Assembly (NCBI GenBank): GCA_035495555.1
Contig: DATJFQ010000077.1
Span: 1 to 64,000, forward strand
Origin: DATJFQ01 sp035495555
GTDB lineage: Bacteria > Acidobacteriota > Vicinamibacteria > Vicinamibacterales > 2-12-FULL-66-21
Length of the DNA: 64,000 nucleotides
Reading direction: 5' to 3'
Shown here piece after piece: positions 1-7,985 of this stretch (positions within the stretch are counted from its first letter, which is position 1; every line of letters starts with the position of its first letter). The notes beneath the pieces were generated by a model, which saw nothing but the letters and a program-made list of their open reading frames with translations, made no database searches and was not told the origin of the DNA. The translations under genes were made by a program, and so were the position numbers.

Positions 1-1
1 C

Positions 2-418
2 TCGCAGGTCGCGTTCGTCGGGGACACGGCGGGGATCCGGCGCGGTTCCGGCGCGTATGTGATGCCTCCTACGCCGCCCCCGGATATCGACATCGAGGCG
101 TGGCACGCCAGCCAGCAGAAAATCCTGGCCTGGGAACCCGAGACGTTGTTCCTGACGCATTTCGGTCCCGTGCACGGCGCCCGGCAGCACCTTCAGGCGA
201 TGTTCGAGAACATGGCCGAATGGAGCCGCATCATCGGTCGCCTGCTCGGTGATCCGACCATCGACGATGCGGAGCGGCAGCGTCGCTTCACAGATGAGGC
301 AGCTTTGATTCTGAGGCGCCGCGTCGGGGAGGCGGAAGCGGACGGGTATATGCGCGCCGGCGGACTCAATTATTCCTACCAGGGGCTCGCGCGGTATTGG
401 CGCCGCAGACCGGCCTGA
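2..418 (+). CDS. MBL-fold metallo-hydrolase, C-terminal part
   Basis: The 5' end of this gene lies outside the window and only the last 138 codons are visible. The fragment opens in frame at base 2 and contains GDTAG, which fits the metal-bridging aspartate strand of the metallo-beta-lactamase fold. Further on is THFGPVHG, which fits the final histidine-bearing strand of glyoxalase-II-like members. A helical C-terminal tail rich in Arg and Glu follows. The substrate cannot be judged from this part. The gene ends at a TGA and the next bases begin a short-period repeat array. Confidence 0.75.
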   Translation, partial: SQVAFVGDTAGIRRGSGAYVMPPTPPPDIDIEAWHASQQKILAWEPETLFLTHFGPVHGARQHLQAMFENMAEWSRIIGRLLGDPTIDDAERQRRFTDEAALILRRRVGEAEADGYMRAGGLNYSYQGLARYWRRRPA

Positions 419-471
419 CAACTACACAACTGCACAACTTCCAACTACACAACTTCACAACATCCAACGAC
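419..471. repeat. Short tandem array, CAACTNC unit (7-8 nt)
   Basis: Seven degenerate units of 7 or 8 nt, each beginning CAAC, start on the base after the stop codon of the preceding gene. A weaker run with complementary GTTGG/AGTTGG units lies at 542-571, so the two could pair in RNA. The rest of the gap up to 637 holds no other clear signal apart from the ribosome binding site of the next gene. Confidence 0.75.
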
Positions 472-637
472 TCAAGGTTCACCGAAGGGTGACTACTGGG
501 CGCCTGCTGCTGGGCCGTTTCGTGCCACTGAATCGTGCAACGTGTTGGGTAATTGGCAGTTGGCGGTTGCGTGATGGCGCGCGCGCGGCAGCGCGCACGT
601 AGGCACGGCCGTTGATTCCTCCTCACCGGAGGCGACT

Positions 638-1432
638 GTGTTTACGACAGCTCGACAGGCAATCCTTGCCGCAGTCCTTGTCGCGTCACCGGCAGTCGTG
701 CAGGCGCAGGCGACCTGGCAACCCTCGACGCCGCCGCTGGTGACCGCCGAAAACGAAACCTGGTTCCGCGCCGGTCAGCCCATCATCTGGGCGGGCGACT
801 ACTACTATCCGGCAGGCACGCCGCGGTTCTTCAGCCCGAACGAGATGGTACGCTCCGGGTCCTTTCGCGGCATTCCGCTCTACACCGACGCGACGCTCGA
901 TCCCTACAGCATCGTGTACGTTCCGATTGCCGGCGGATTGATGCAGCCCTATCAGCGCCGCCGGGACGGCGCCCTTGCGGGCACCACGGGCAGCACGACC
1001 CCGGCGTTCCCGCCGGCAGCCGCGACGGAAATGCCGCAGGTCCCGGACGCGGCGGGTGTCGCTGAGATGGAAGGCCTTCGACAGGCGCTGTCGCCACCCG
1101 CATACGCACGCGCGTACGACGTTGCGCCGCCCGGGATCGCGCCGGCAGCAGCTTCGGAGGGAGCGGTCGCGACCAGCGGCAGAGCTGTTCCTGTGGTCCC
1201 GGCCGGTCCTGTAGAAACCGCGGAACAACCGCAGGGCATCAACGGCATCTGGATCACGTACGACGGACGCCGCTGGTTTGCCGGAGGCGAAGCGATATCG
1301 CTCGGCGAGGCTCGGTTCACGAAAATCGGGACCTACCACGGGTTCCCTGTCTATCAGCGCGACGACGACACGTCTCGCGTCTATATCCCGGCCGCGGACG
1401 GACTCGTGGCTCCGTTCAGCCTGAAGCGATGA
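638..1432 (+). CDS. Secreted protein with two copies of a ~60-residue domain
   Basis: I do not recognise the family. The start is a GTG placed by a GGAGG site at 628-632. Residues 1-24 look like a Sec signal peptide ending AQA. Residues about 40-106 and 201-262 resemble each other: both have a W-F-x-A-G opening, a central G-x-F/H-G-x-P-x-Y segment, then V-Y-x-P, G-L and P-Y/F. A Pro/Ala/Thr-rich linker joins them. The protein is therefore probably exported and made of two related small beta domains. It stands alone, followed by a strong hairpin. Function unknown. Confidence 0.7.
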   Translation: MFTTARQAILAAVLVASPAVVQAQATWQPSTPPLVTAENETWFRAGQPIIWAGDYYYPAGTPRFFSPNEMVRSGSFRGIPLYTDATLDPYSIVYVPIAGGLMQPYQRRRDGALAGTTGSTTPAFPPAAATEMPQVPDAAGVAEMEGLRQALSPPAYARAYDVAPPGIAPAAASEGAVATSGRAVPVVPAGPVETAEQPQGINGIWITYDGRRWFAGGEAISLGEARFTKIGTYHGFPVYQRDDDTSRVYIPAADGLVAPFSLKR

Positions 1433-1460
1433 TCGTGGTTCAGTGGAGTGCTGTAGGACC

Positions 1461-1492
1461 GGGAGGTTGAAGGCTCATCGCCTTCAACTCCC
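1461..1492 (+). terminator. Strong hairpin after the secreted-protein gene
   Basis: A stem of about 13 base pairs (GGGAG, one bulged G, TTGAAGGC pairing with GCCTTCAACTCCC) surrounds a 5-nt loop, 28 bases past the stop at 1432. No T-run follows, so it may act as an intrinsic terminator of low T content or as a 3'-end stabiliser. Confidence 0.5.
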
Positions 1493-1614
1493 GATCTAAG
1501 CTTTGGCCGCGGGCGCTTTCGCCCGGGTTAGAGGATACGGTCCGGCGCAAATGGCTGACGAGGCAGGATGTCAGCCGGCCGGGACCGGTGGGGAACTAGG
1601 GATGAACTCTGGTG

Positions 1615-1692
1615 AACTCCACAACTTCCAACTTCCAAACTGCCAACTTCCAAACCGCCAACTACGAATTCCAAACCGCCGCCTTCCAAGCT
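1615..1692. repeat. Short tandem array, CAACTTC / CAAACNG units
   Basis: About ten degenerate units of mostly 7 nt (some 8), alternating CAACTTC-like and CAAACCG-like forms, fill the gap before the 3' end of the minus-strand gene that ends at 1700. They are related to the array at 419-471. Nothing else is evident between 1493 and 1614. Confidence 0.7.
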
Positions 1693-1699
1693 CCGGCGG

Positions 1700-1948
1700 T
1701 CAGGCCACGGCCGCCCGATGCACCTGGCGCGGAATCGTGATGCGTGTTGGGCGGGCGCCGTCCATCCGGATGAACGCGCCATCGCGTGTTCTCGACAGGA
1801 ACTTCGCGTCGACCAGCGCCTTGAGCAACGCATCACAGACGTCACGCTCCAGCCCCCACAGGCGCTGAGCCTGGGCGGCTGTCAGGCGAAGGCCGGGCAT
1901 TTCGACGAACTCGCCCTGTATTCGCTGCAGCACGTCTTCGATGCGCAT
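1700..1948 (-). CDS. Small winged-helix-like protein
   Basis: An 82-residue protein. The start MRIEDVLQRI is preferred because a GGGGAGA site lies about 7 bases upstream; a longer frame reaches 2014 but has no such site. The body MPGLRLTAAQAQRLWGL, then DVCDALLKALVDAKFLSR and a basic tail, reads like the recognition helix and wing of a compact helix-turn-helix domain. Proteins of this type are common stand-alone hypotheticals in high-GC soil bacteria. DNA binding is inferred from the pattern only. It is not in an operon with its neighbours. Confidence 0.65.
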   Translation of the reverse strand: MRIEDVLQRIQGEFVEMPGLRLTAAQAQRLWGLERDVCDALLKALVDAKFLSRTRDGAFIRMDGARPTRITIPRQVHRAAVA

Positions 1949-2200
1949 GGATAAATCTCCCCTCGGGTACGCCGCCGAAAAATCTGTCTGGCTTTGTACA
2001 GAGGGGGAGAGCAACCCATATGCCGTCGAATCTCGGCAGCATGACGGGGGCCGGACCGGGAACGTTCAGGCGAGCTAAAACACTGCACGCGAAGGCTTTA
2101 TATTGGCGCCTTCGAGCCTGGGCTGAACAGGTTGGCGGGGGCCAGGACCGCCGCGCGTTGTAGGCGCAGCGGTCGGGCATTGTCTGGATCCGCTACGCGC

Positions 2201-3385
2201 CTATAGCTCTCTCAAGGCGGTCACGACGGGGAGCCGAGCGGCGCGAACTGCCGGGAATAGTCCCCCGAGCACACCCATCACAAGCGCGTAGAACAGCGCC
2301 TTCGCGAGCAGCGCCGGCGTGACGGCAAACCGGAACGCCATCTGGCTGAAGGACTGGAAATTCATCGTGGCGGTTTCATAGCCGTTGAACGCCGCGTATG
2401 CGATCGCACCGCCTATCAATCCGCCGATCAGCGCGAGAAACGCCGCTTCGACGATCACCGACACGACGACAGAGACGCTGCCGAAGCCGAGCGCGCGCAG
2501 CGTTGCGATCTCGCGAGTGCGCGCCGCCACCGCGTTGTACATCGTGTTGATGGCGCCGAAGATGGCGCCGATGCCCATGAGCACCGCGATGATCGCGCCG
2601 AGCGTTTTGACGATGCGCTGCAGCGTCTCCGTCTGCGACGCGTAATACTCCGGCGCCCGGATGGCCGTGACCGTCAGCTGCGGATTCGTCGTGAGCGAGT
2701 CCTTCAACTGCTGAAACGAATCCGGAGACGCCAGTTTCGCGAACACCGACTGATAGCTGTTGCCGCGCCGATAGGCCGGCTGCAGCACTTTCACGTCGCA
2801 CCAGAGTTCCGACTCCGACACCGAGCCGCCGTCCTCGAAGATGCCGACCAGCTGCCAGCTGTTCTCGCCCCATTTCAGCGTGGAGCCGACGTCGAGGCCG
2901 ACGAACTGCCGCTGCGCGGCGCGGCCGGCGATCACTTCGTTCTTGCCGAACTGGAACATGCGCCCCTGCACGATCTTGACGCCATCGTGGACCTTGAACG
3001 CCTCCGGCGTGACGCCGCGGAGCGGCACATTGGCGGCGGTCCCGCTCCGCTTGAGCGGGTGATCGACGACGACGAACAACTCGGGCGAGGCGAGGGCCTG
3101 GCCGTTCGCGTCGTGCGCGATGCCCGGCGCGTCCTGGATGATCCGGGCGTGCTCGCCGAGCATGCCGCTCGTCATCTCGGTGTCGCTGCCTGCGCGGAGA
3201 ATCATCGCGACGTTGGGATCGCCCGAGGCTTTCATCGTCGCGGCTACGCCCTCCGCAATCGACAGCACCGCCACGAACACGAGGACGACGCCGGCGATCC
3301 CGACGATCGCAACCGTGGAGGAGCCGATGCGCTGGCGCATCGACCGTACGTTGACGCCGGTGACGGCCACAATCTGCGACAGCAT
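2201..3385 (-). CDS. ABC transporter permease, FtsX/MacB type (second permease)
   Basis: A 394-residue inner-membrane permease of the MacB/LolCE superfamily. Start at MLSQIVAVTG: its ATG overlaps the TGA of the upstream permease by one base and is preceded by AGGAGGA. One membrane helix lies at about 20-40. A large periplasmic domain follows (about 45-270), then three helices in the C-terminal third, the FtsX-domain layout. It has no ATPase domain, so it must share the ATPase encoded two genes upstream. With that ATPase and the adaptor it should form a MacAB-type efflux or export machine. Substrate unknown. Confidence 0.88.
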   Translation of the reverse strand: MLSQIVAVTGVNVRSMRQRIGSSTVAIVGIAGVVLVFVAVLSIAEGVAATMKASGDPNVAMILRAGSDTEMTSGMLGEHARIIQDAPGIAHDANGQALASPELFVVVDHPLKRSGTAANVPLRGVTPEAFKVHDGVKIVQGRMFQFGKNEVIAGRAAQRQFVGLDVGSTLKWGENSWQLVGIFEDGGSVSESELWCDVKVLQPAYRRGNSYQSVFAKLASPDSFQQLKDSLTTNPQLTVTAIRAPEYYASQTETLQRIVKTLGAIIAVLMGIGAIFGAINTMYNAVAARTREIATLRALGFGSVSVVVSVIVEAAFLALIGGLIGGAIAYAAFNGYETATMNFQSFSQMAFRFAVTPALLAKALFYALVMGVLGGLFPAVRAARLPVVTALREL

Positions 3386-4551
3386 CAGTTCCTCCTCAGC
3401 GCGTCGACGATCCGGAGCCGTCCGGCCTGCCACGCGGGCAGCGCGCCCGATGCGAGGCCGAGCGCCACGACGAGTACGATGCCGGTAATCATCGCCGGCG
3501 TCGGCAGATAGAAGGCCGGCAGCAGGCCGTTGGTCGGGTCGCCCCCGACCGTGACCGCGATGTACGCGAGCAGCAGGCCGAGGCCGCCGCCGAGCACCGC
3601 GATGAGCGTGGATTCGATCAGCACCATGCCGAGCACGCGGCCGTTGCCGAAGCCGAGCGTCTTCAGCACCGCGAGCGCGTTGGTCCGCTCGCGGATCGCC
3701 TGCGCCATCGTGTTCCCGGCGACGAGCAGAATCGTGAACATCGCCATCGCGACGATTGACGTCATGATCGACCCGATGTCGCCGATCTGTTTCGCGAACC
3801 CGGAGACGAACGCCTTCTCCGTGTCGGTTTTTGTTTCGACCGGAGAGTTTGCGAAGAGCGCGTCCACCTTCGACGCCATCTGCACCGCCTGGTCCGGATC
3901 ACGAAGGGAGATCACGTACCAGCCGACCTGATCCTTGAACGAGCTTTGGGACCGGACGGACTCGTTCAGGAAGTCGTAATGGAAGAACAGGTTCGTCTTG
4001 TCGGTCCCTTTCAGCTTCGAGTCGTAGATGCCGTCGATGGTGAACTCCCACGGGCCGTTGTCGGGGCGATGGTAGATCGTCCCCTGGATGGGGATTCGCT
4101 GGCCGACCTTGAAGCCGTACTTCCGGGCCGTGTCGATACCCACGATGGCGCCGGTTCGATCCGCGAGCCAGGCCTTTTTCTGGTCGTCGGGCAGCTCGAA
4201 TTCCTTCGAGTACACCCGCAGCCAGCTCTCGGGATCCACAGCCATCGTCGAGAACTGGTTGCGGACTTCCTGGTAATAGCCGCCGAACCAGTTCGCGTGC
4301 GTGATGTCACTGACCCCGTCGACCTGCTTGATGCGGTCGCCGTAACTGAGCGGGAGCGGCTGGATGAGCGAGATCCTGTCGATCACCATCAGACGTTCCT
4401 GGCCCGCCATCTCCGGCGCGATGGAGAACGCCGCGCGGAGCGCCATCAGCACGCCGAAGAGCACGAACGCGAAGAAGATCGCGCCGACGGTGAACACGGT
4501 GCGGAATTTCCGCCGCAGCAGATTGCGCCAGATGAGCGGAAAGAACTTCAT
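3385..4551 (-). CDS. ABC transporter permease, FtsX/MacB type (first permease)
   Basis: A 388-residue permease with the same architecture as its downstream neighbour: an N-terminal helix after MKFFPLIWRNLLRRKFRT, a periplasmic domain, and three C-terminal helices. The sequences differ clearly, so the two may form an asymmetric pair like LolC/LolE. The ATG overlaps the ATPase stop by four bases (ATGA). The polycistronic order is adaptor, ATPase, permease, permease. Role as part of a mechanotransmission-type ABC system is from the family; the cargo is not known. Confidence 0.9.
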   Translation of the reverse strand: MKFFPLIWRNLLRRKFRTVFTVGAIFFAFVLFGVLMALRAAFSIAPEMAGQERLMVIDRISLIQPLPLSYGDRIKQVDGVSDITHANWFGGYYQEVRNQFSTMAVDPESWLRVYSKEFELPDDQKKAWLADRTGAIVGIDTARKYGFKVGQRIPIQGTIYHRPDNGPWEFTIDGIYDSKLKGTDKTNLFFHYDFLNESVRSQSSFKDQVGWYVISLRDPDQAVQMASKVDALFANSPVETKTDTEKAFVSGFAKQIGDIGSIMTSIVAMAMFTILLVAGNTMAQAIRERTNALAVLKTLGFGNGRVLGMVLIESTLIAVLGGGLGLLLAYIAVTVGGDPTNGLLPAFYLPTPAMITGIVLVVALGLASGALPAWQAGRLRIVDALRRN

Positions 4552-5237
4552 GCGAGGGCCTCCGCCACGAGCACGCCTTTCTCGAGGTGCAGCGTGCGTT
4601 TCGCCCGCGCCGCGGCATGCGGATCGTGCGTCACCATCACGATCGTCTTCCCGTGCTGCTCGTTGAGCGCCTGGAGGAGGTCCAGGATTTCATCACCGGA
4701 CTTGCGATCGAGGTCGCCGGTCGGCTCGTCGCACAGCAGCAGCGTCGGATCGGTCACGATGGCGCGCGCGATGCCGACGCGCTGTTCCTGGCCGCCGGAG
4801 AGCTGGCGCGGATAGTGGTGCATCCGTTCGCCGAGCCCGACGACCGACAGCGCGACCTGCACGCGCTTCCGCCGATCGGCCTTGCTCAATTTCGTGAGCA
4901 GCAGCGGCAGTTCCACGTTGCGCGCGGCGGTGAGCACCGGGAGCAGGTTGTACAACTGGAAGACGAACCCGATGTGGCGTGCGCGCCACGCCGAGAGGCG
5001 GCCGCCCGACAGTTTGTCGAGCCGATCGCCGGCGACCGTGATCGAGCCCTCGGTCGGCGTATCCAACCCGCCGAGCAGGTTCAGCAGCGTCGTCTTGCCA
5101 GAGCCCGAGGGGCCCATCAACGCGAGGAAATCACCCGGTGGAATCTCCAGCGAGACGCCTTTCAACACGTCGATGCGCTCGCCGCCGCGGTGATACACCT
5201 TGTGGAGGTTCTGAACCGTTACGAGAGTTTCAGGCAT
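4548..5237 (-). CDS. ABC transporter ATP-binding protein, MacB/LolD type
   Basis: A 229-residue stand-alone ATPase. Walker A GPSGSGKTT is at 42-50, the Q-loop region FVFQLYNLLP at 91-100, the signature LSGGQEQR at 146-153, and Walker B LLLCDEPTGDLD at 166-177. This sequence set is typical of the LolD/MacB/FtsE branch, which drives FtsX-like permeases rather than importers. It overlaps the first permease by four bases and lies 63 bases downstream of the adaptor gene, a gap occupied by a 7-nt repeat array. It acts on the cytoplasmic face of the two permeases that follow. Confidence 0.93.
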   Translation of the reverse strand: MPETLVTVQNLHKVYHRGGERIDVLKGVSLEIPPGDFLALMGPSGSGKTTLLNLLGGLDTPTEGSITVAGDRLDKLSGGRLSAWRARHIGFVFQLYNLLPVLTAARNVELPLLLTKLSKADRRKRVQVALSVVGLGERMHHYPRQLSGGQEQRVGIARAIVTDPTLLLCDEPTGDLDRKSGDEILDLLQALNEQHGKTIVMVTHDPHAAARAKRTLHLEKGVLVAEALA

Positions 5238-5269
5238 GTGTACCTTCGCTGAGAATTGCAGACAGACTC

Positions 5270-5304
5270 AATCTTCAATCTGCAATCCAGAATCTTCAAT
5301 TCAC
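5270..5304. repeat. Heptamer array, AATCTTC unit
   Basis: Five consecutive 7-nt units (AATCTTC-like) lie in one phase. The last one contains the stop codon of the adaptor gene. The array fills part of the 63-base gap between adaptor and ATPase within one operon. Confidence 0.75.
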
Positions 5305-6566
5305 CGAATCGTCACTTTGTCTCCGTCCTTCAACGTCTGTGGCCCGTCGACGACCACGCGTTCACCCGGTGAGAGACCGGACAGCACGCCAACCTGGTCG
5401 CCGTTCGTATCGCCGACGCTGACCGCACGGCGCTCGACCCGATCGCCGTTGACGACGAATACGACCGAACGGCCTTCGACGGAACGTACGGCAGCCTTAG
5501 GCACTGTCGCGCGCGCGGCGGCTGGACGCGGCTGGCCGGCGGCCGGCTCGTCTCGCAGGAACGTCACCTTTACGCCCATGTCCGGCAGAATCCGCGGGTC
5601 GAAGTCTCCGGTTCGTCCGGCGCCGGAGGCCCGGACCGATTCGTCGAACCCGATGCGTACCTTCACGGTGGCCTTCTGCCGATCGGCCGACGGAATCGTC
5701 GTGATCACGCGGCCCGGTATCGTCCAGTCGGGATAGGCGTCGAGCACCGCTTCGACTCGCTGGCCGGCGCTGACGCGGTTGATGTAGCTCTCGTTGACGT
5801 CCACTTCGATCTCGAGCGACGACATGTCGACGATCGTGCAGATGCCCGTACGCGTGAAGCCGCCGCCGGCTGACACCGGCGAGATCATTTCTCCGGGCTG
5901 TGCGTCCTTCGAGATTGCGATCCCGCTGAACGGCGCGCGTACCACCATGTCGTTCAGGTTCGTCCGCTGCAGATCGACCTGCCGTTCGGCGACGCCGACC
6001 TGCTGCTGCGAATACGCAATCCGCGCGCGCAGCGCGTCCACGTCCGCCTGAGCGCTGTCGAGTTCGGCCTTCCCGACGACGTTCTCTTTCACCAGTTGCT
6101 GGAGGCGTCCGAGCTGCAGCTCCGCCTGCCGGAGGCGCGCCTCGTCTTCCGCCGCGGCCTTCCGCGAAGAGGCGAGCTGCGCTTCCGCGAAATTCAGCGC
6201 CGCACGGACCTGCGTGTCGTCCAGGTGGGCGAGCACCTGCCCCGCGCGGACGGGATGGCCCTCCTCGACGAGCACGTCGACGACTTTGCCGGTGACCTTC
6301 GACGAGACCGTCGCACGTCGTCGCGCGGTCACGTACCCCGACGCGTTCAGCACGGCGGCTGCGCCGGTCGACCCGGCCGCCGGCGGCGCCGTCGCAGGCG
6401 CTACTTTGACCGTCGCAGCCTGCATGCGGGTCGCGTAGTACCACGCCCCGCCACCGACGAGCAGCAGCACGACAATACCGGCGACGATCGCGCCGGCGCC
6501 CCGCCGGCCGCCCCGCTCTTCGACGGGAATGCGCAGCGCGGCCAGATCGGTCGACAAATCAGACAT
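5301..6566 (-). CDS. Periplasmic adaptor subunit (HlyD/MacA family)
   Basis: A 421-residue membrane-fusion protein. The start MSDLSTDLAALRIP fits the family better than the longer frame extending to 6659. One N-terminal helix (about 26-46) anchors it in the inner membrane. Then come a lipoyl/barrel-sandwich half (VNASGYVTAR to VLAHLDDTQV), a long coiled-coil hairpin with alternating Ala, Glu, Arg and Gln (about 130-220), the second half with VRAPFSGIAISKDAQPGE, a beta-barrel, and a membrane-proximal domain ending SPGERVVVDGPQTLKDGDKV. It would bridge the two-permease ABC unit to an outer-membrane channel. First gene of the four-gene operon. Confidence 0.9.
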   Translation of the reverse strand: MSDLSTDLAALRIPVEERGGRRGAGAIVAGIVVLLLVGGGAWYYATRMQAATVKVAPATAPPAAGSTGAAAVLNASGYVTARRRATVSSKVTGKVVDVLVEEGHPVRAGQVLAHLDDTQVRAALNFAEAQLASSRKAAAEDEARLRQAELQLGRLQQLVKENVVGKAELDSAQADVDALRARIAYSQQQVGVAERQVDLQRTNLNDMVVRAPFSGIAISKDAQPGEMISPVSAGGGFTRTGICTIVDMSSLEIEVDVNESYINRVSAGQRVEAVLDAYPDWTIPGRVITTIPSADRQKATVKVRIGFDESVRASGAGRTGDFDPRILPDMGVKVTFLRDEPAAGQPRPAAARATVPKAAVRSVEGRSVVFVVNGDRVERRAVSVGDTNGDQVGVLSGLSPGERVVVDGPQTLKDGDKVTIR

Positions 6567-6756
6567 ATTCAGGCAACCGGATGCTCCACGGCGGCCGTGG
6601 CGTACGTTTCGACAAAAGCCGTGGGGGCGGCCGCCATGCCTTCTGAGGCCGGACCGCAAACCTCACAGTATAGACAATACGAATCCGCCCGGAAGATGTC
6701 CCCGGCTGGCCGGCAAATGGCGGCTGGCGGCCGGTGAGCGGAGACAACCAAACGCT

Positions 6757-6797
6757 CAACTCCCAATTCCCAATGCCCAATTGCGTCGCGCAACTCC
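6757..6797. repeat. Heptamer array, CAATTCC unit (left arm)
   Basis: Four consecutive 7-nt CAAYNCC units, a 6-nt break and one more unit. The array is complementary to the array at 6871-6912, with a terminator hairpin between them. It lies in a 351-base stretch without genes (6567-6917) that also carries the divergent upstream region of the adaptor operon. Confidence 0.8.
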
Positions 6798-6841
6798 CGA
6801 TGACACCGATACGTAGTCGCTCGACGGATTCGCCAATCGAC

Positions 6842-6865
6842 AAAAAAGGCGCTCCAGTGAGCGCC
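6842..6865 (-). terminator. Rho-independent terminator of the act-cox operon
   Basis: Read on the minus strand: GGCGCTC, loop ACTG, GAGCGCC, followed at once by TTTTTTG. The perfect 7-bp GC-rich stem with a 4-nt loop and six T residues sits about 50 bases after the last oxidase gene. Confidence 0.85.
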
Positions 6866-6870
6866 TTGGC

Positions 6871-6912
6871 AGTTTGAATTTGGAGTTTGAAATTGGGAGT
6901 TGGGAGTTATCG
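6871..6912. repeat. Heptamer array, GTTGGGA unit (right arm)
   Basis: Five to six consecutive 7-nt units of the form RTTKGRA in one phase, ending just before the stop codon of the last oxidase gene. It is the inverted counterpart of the array at 6757-6797. Confidence 0.8.
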
Positions 6913-6917
6913 CAATT

Positions 6918-7217
6918 CTATTTCCAAGTCCCCGGCACCCAGCCGCGCGACATGTAATCGCTCATCGTCAAGCTGAACATGATGAGCAGCCAGAACACGC
7001 CCGAGCAGACGACGACCCACGTCAGACGGCTGCTCCACTTGACGTGCATGAAGAAGAGCACCACGAGCGAGGCCTTCGCGCACGCGATGGCGAGCATCGC
7101 GATGTTGTTGAAGGAGCCCAGGTCGATCTTCGCGACCACCACCGTCAGGAAGGTGCCGAAGATGAGCGCGGCGAAGATCGTGTAATACAGCCCTTTCGGG
7201 GCCACGTGACCGGACAT
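6918..7217 (-). CDS. Cytochrome c oxidase subunit IV (caa3 type)
   Basis: A 99-residue small membrane subunit with three hydrophobic helices (about 11-29, 37-58 and 67-87) and the family segment KASLVVLFFMHVKWSSRLTW, characteristic of the prokaryotic COX4 family. It is the last gene of the respiratory operon, directly after subunit III. Its role is assembly or stability of the four-subunit oxidase. It carries no cofactor ligands, as expected. Confidence 0.88.
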   Translation of the reverse strand: MSGHVAPKGLYYTIFAALIFGTFLTVVVAKIDLGSFNNIAMLAIACAKASLVVLFFMHVKWSSRLTWVVVCSGVFWLLIMFSLTMSDYMSRGWVPGTWK

Positions 7218-7262
7218 GTGATTGCCTTCGATAAAGGCAGCCCCCAGGGGCTGCCGTCTCCC

Positions 7263-7985
7263 TCAGTAATGCCCGCCGATGAGGTACAGCAGCGGGAACA
7301 GGAAAATCCACACGATATCGACGAAGTGCCAGTACAACCCGGCGACTTCGACCGGCGTGTAGTACTCGGCATCGTACGTCCGGCGCCACGCCATGATCGT
7401 GATGTAGGTCATGATCGAAATCCCGACGATCATGTGGAGCGCGTGCAGGCCCGTCATCGCGAAGTAGAGCGAGTAGAACTGCTCGGCTGCGTGCGGATAC
7501 TGACCGTCCCAGACGAAGTACGGGCCGGGGACGTGCCCGACGTGGAACTTCTCCCAGTACTCGTACGCCTTGATGCCCAGGAACCCGAACCCGAAAAGCA
7601 TGGTCACGAGCAGGAACCCGACCTGGGTGCCCCGCGACTGGTTCGTCTGGGCCGCGCGGACCGCCAGCGCCATCGTCAGCGAACTGCAGATCAGGACGGC
7701 TGTGTTGATCGCGCCGAGATAGAGGTTCAGCTCGTGGCTGGCTTCCTCGAACCCGAGCGGCGAGGCATAGCGATAGACGATGTACGCCATGAAGAGGCCG
7801 CCGAAGAACATGATTTCGGTGACCAGGAACACCCACATGCCGAGCGTCGACGCTTCGGCCTGCTGCGCCATGTCATCGAAGTGATGCTGCAGCTTCGGAT
7901 GGTGGACCGCGTGCGGATCGCCATGCCCGCCTGGCTGGATGGCGACCGGTCCCGGATGGTAATCACCGCTACCGCTAGTGGGCAA
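7263..7985 (-). CDS. ctaE: Cytochrome c oxidase subunit III
   Basis: A 240-residue subunit with a His-rich cytoplasmic N-terminus (about 1-45) and five to six membrane helices. The conserved blocks are [38 protein letters not shown] and [20 protein letters not shown]. The start is a TTG with GGAGG six bases upstream, and both lie inside the 3' end of subunit I, giving an 11-base overlap. No better-placed ATG exists. It does not bind metal; in the family it stabilises subunit I and supports proton uptake. Confidence 0.92.
   Translation of the reverse strand: MPTSGSGDYHPGPVAIQPGGHGDPHAVHHPKLQHHFDDMAQQAEASTLGMWVFLVTEIMFFGGLFMAYIVYRYASPLGFEEASHELNLYLGAINTAVLICSSLTMALAVRAAQTNQSRGTQVGFLLVTMLFGFGFLGIKAYEYWEKFHVGHVPGPYFVWDGQYPHAAEQFYSLYFAMTGLHALHMIVGISIMTYITIMAWRRTYDAEYYTPVEVAGLYWHFVDIVWIFLFPLLYLIGGHY

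Noticed and set aside
2090..2114. CGAAGGC...GCCTTCG hairpin after the exporter operon as terminator
   Set aside because: Stem of only 7 bp with an AT-rich 11-base loop, and the short T-run is about ten bases away, about 90 bases past the stop codon; too weak to call.
3385..3433. N-terminal extension of the second ABC permease
   Set aside because: The internal ATG has a perfect AGGAGGA site and one-base overlap with the upstream stop; the extension lies in the upstream gene.
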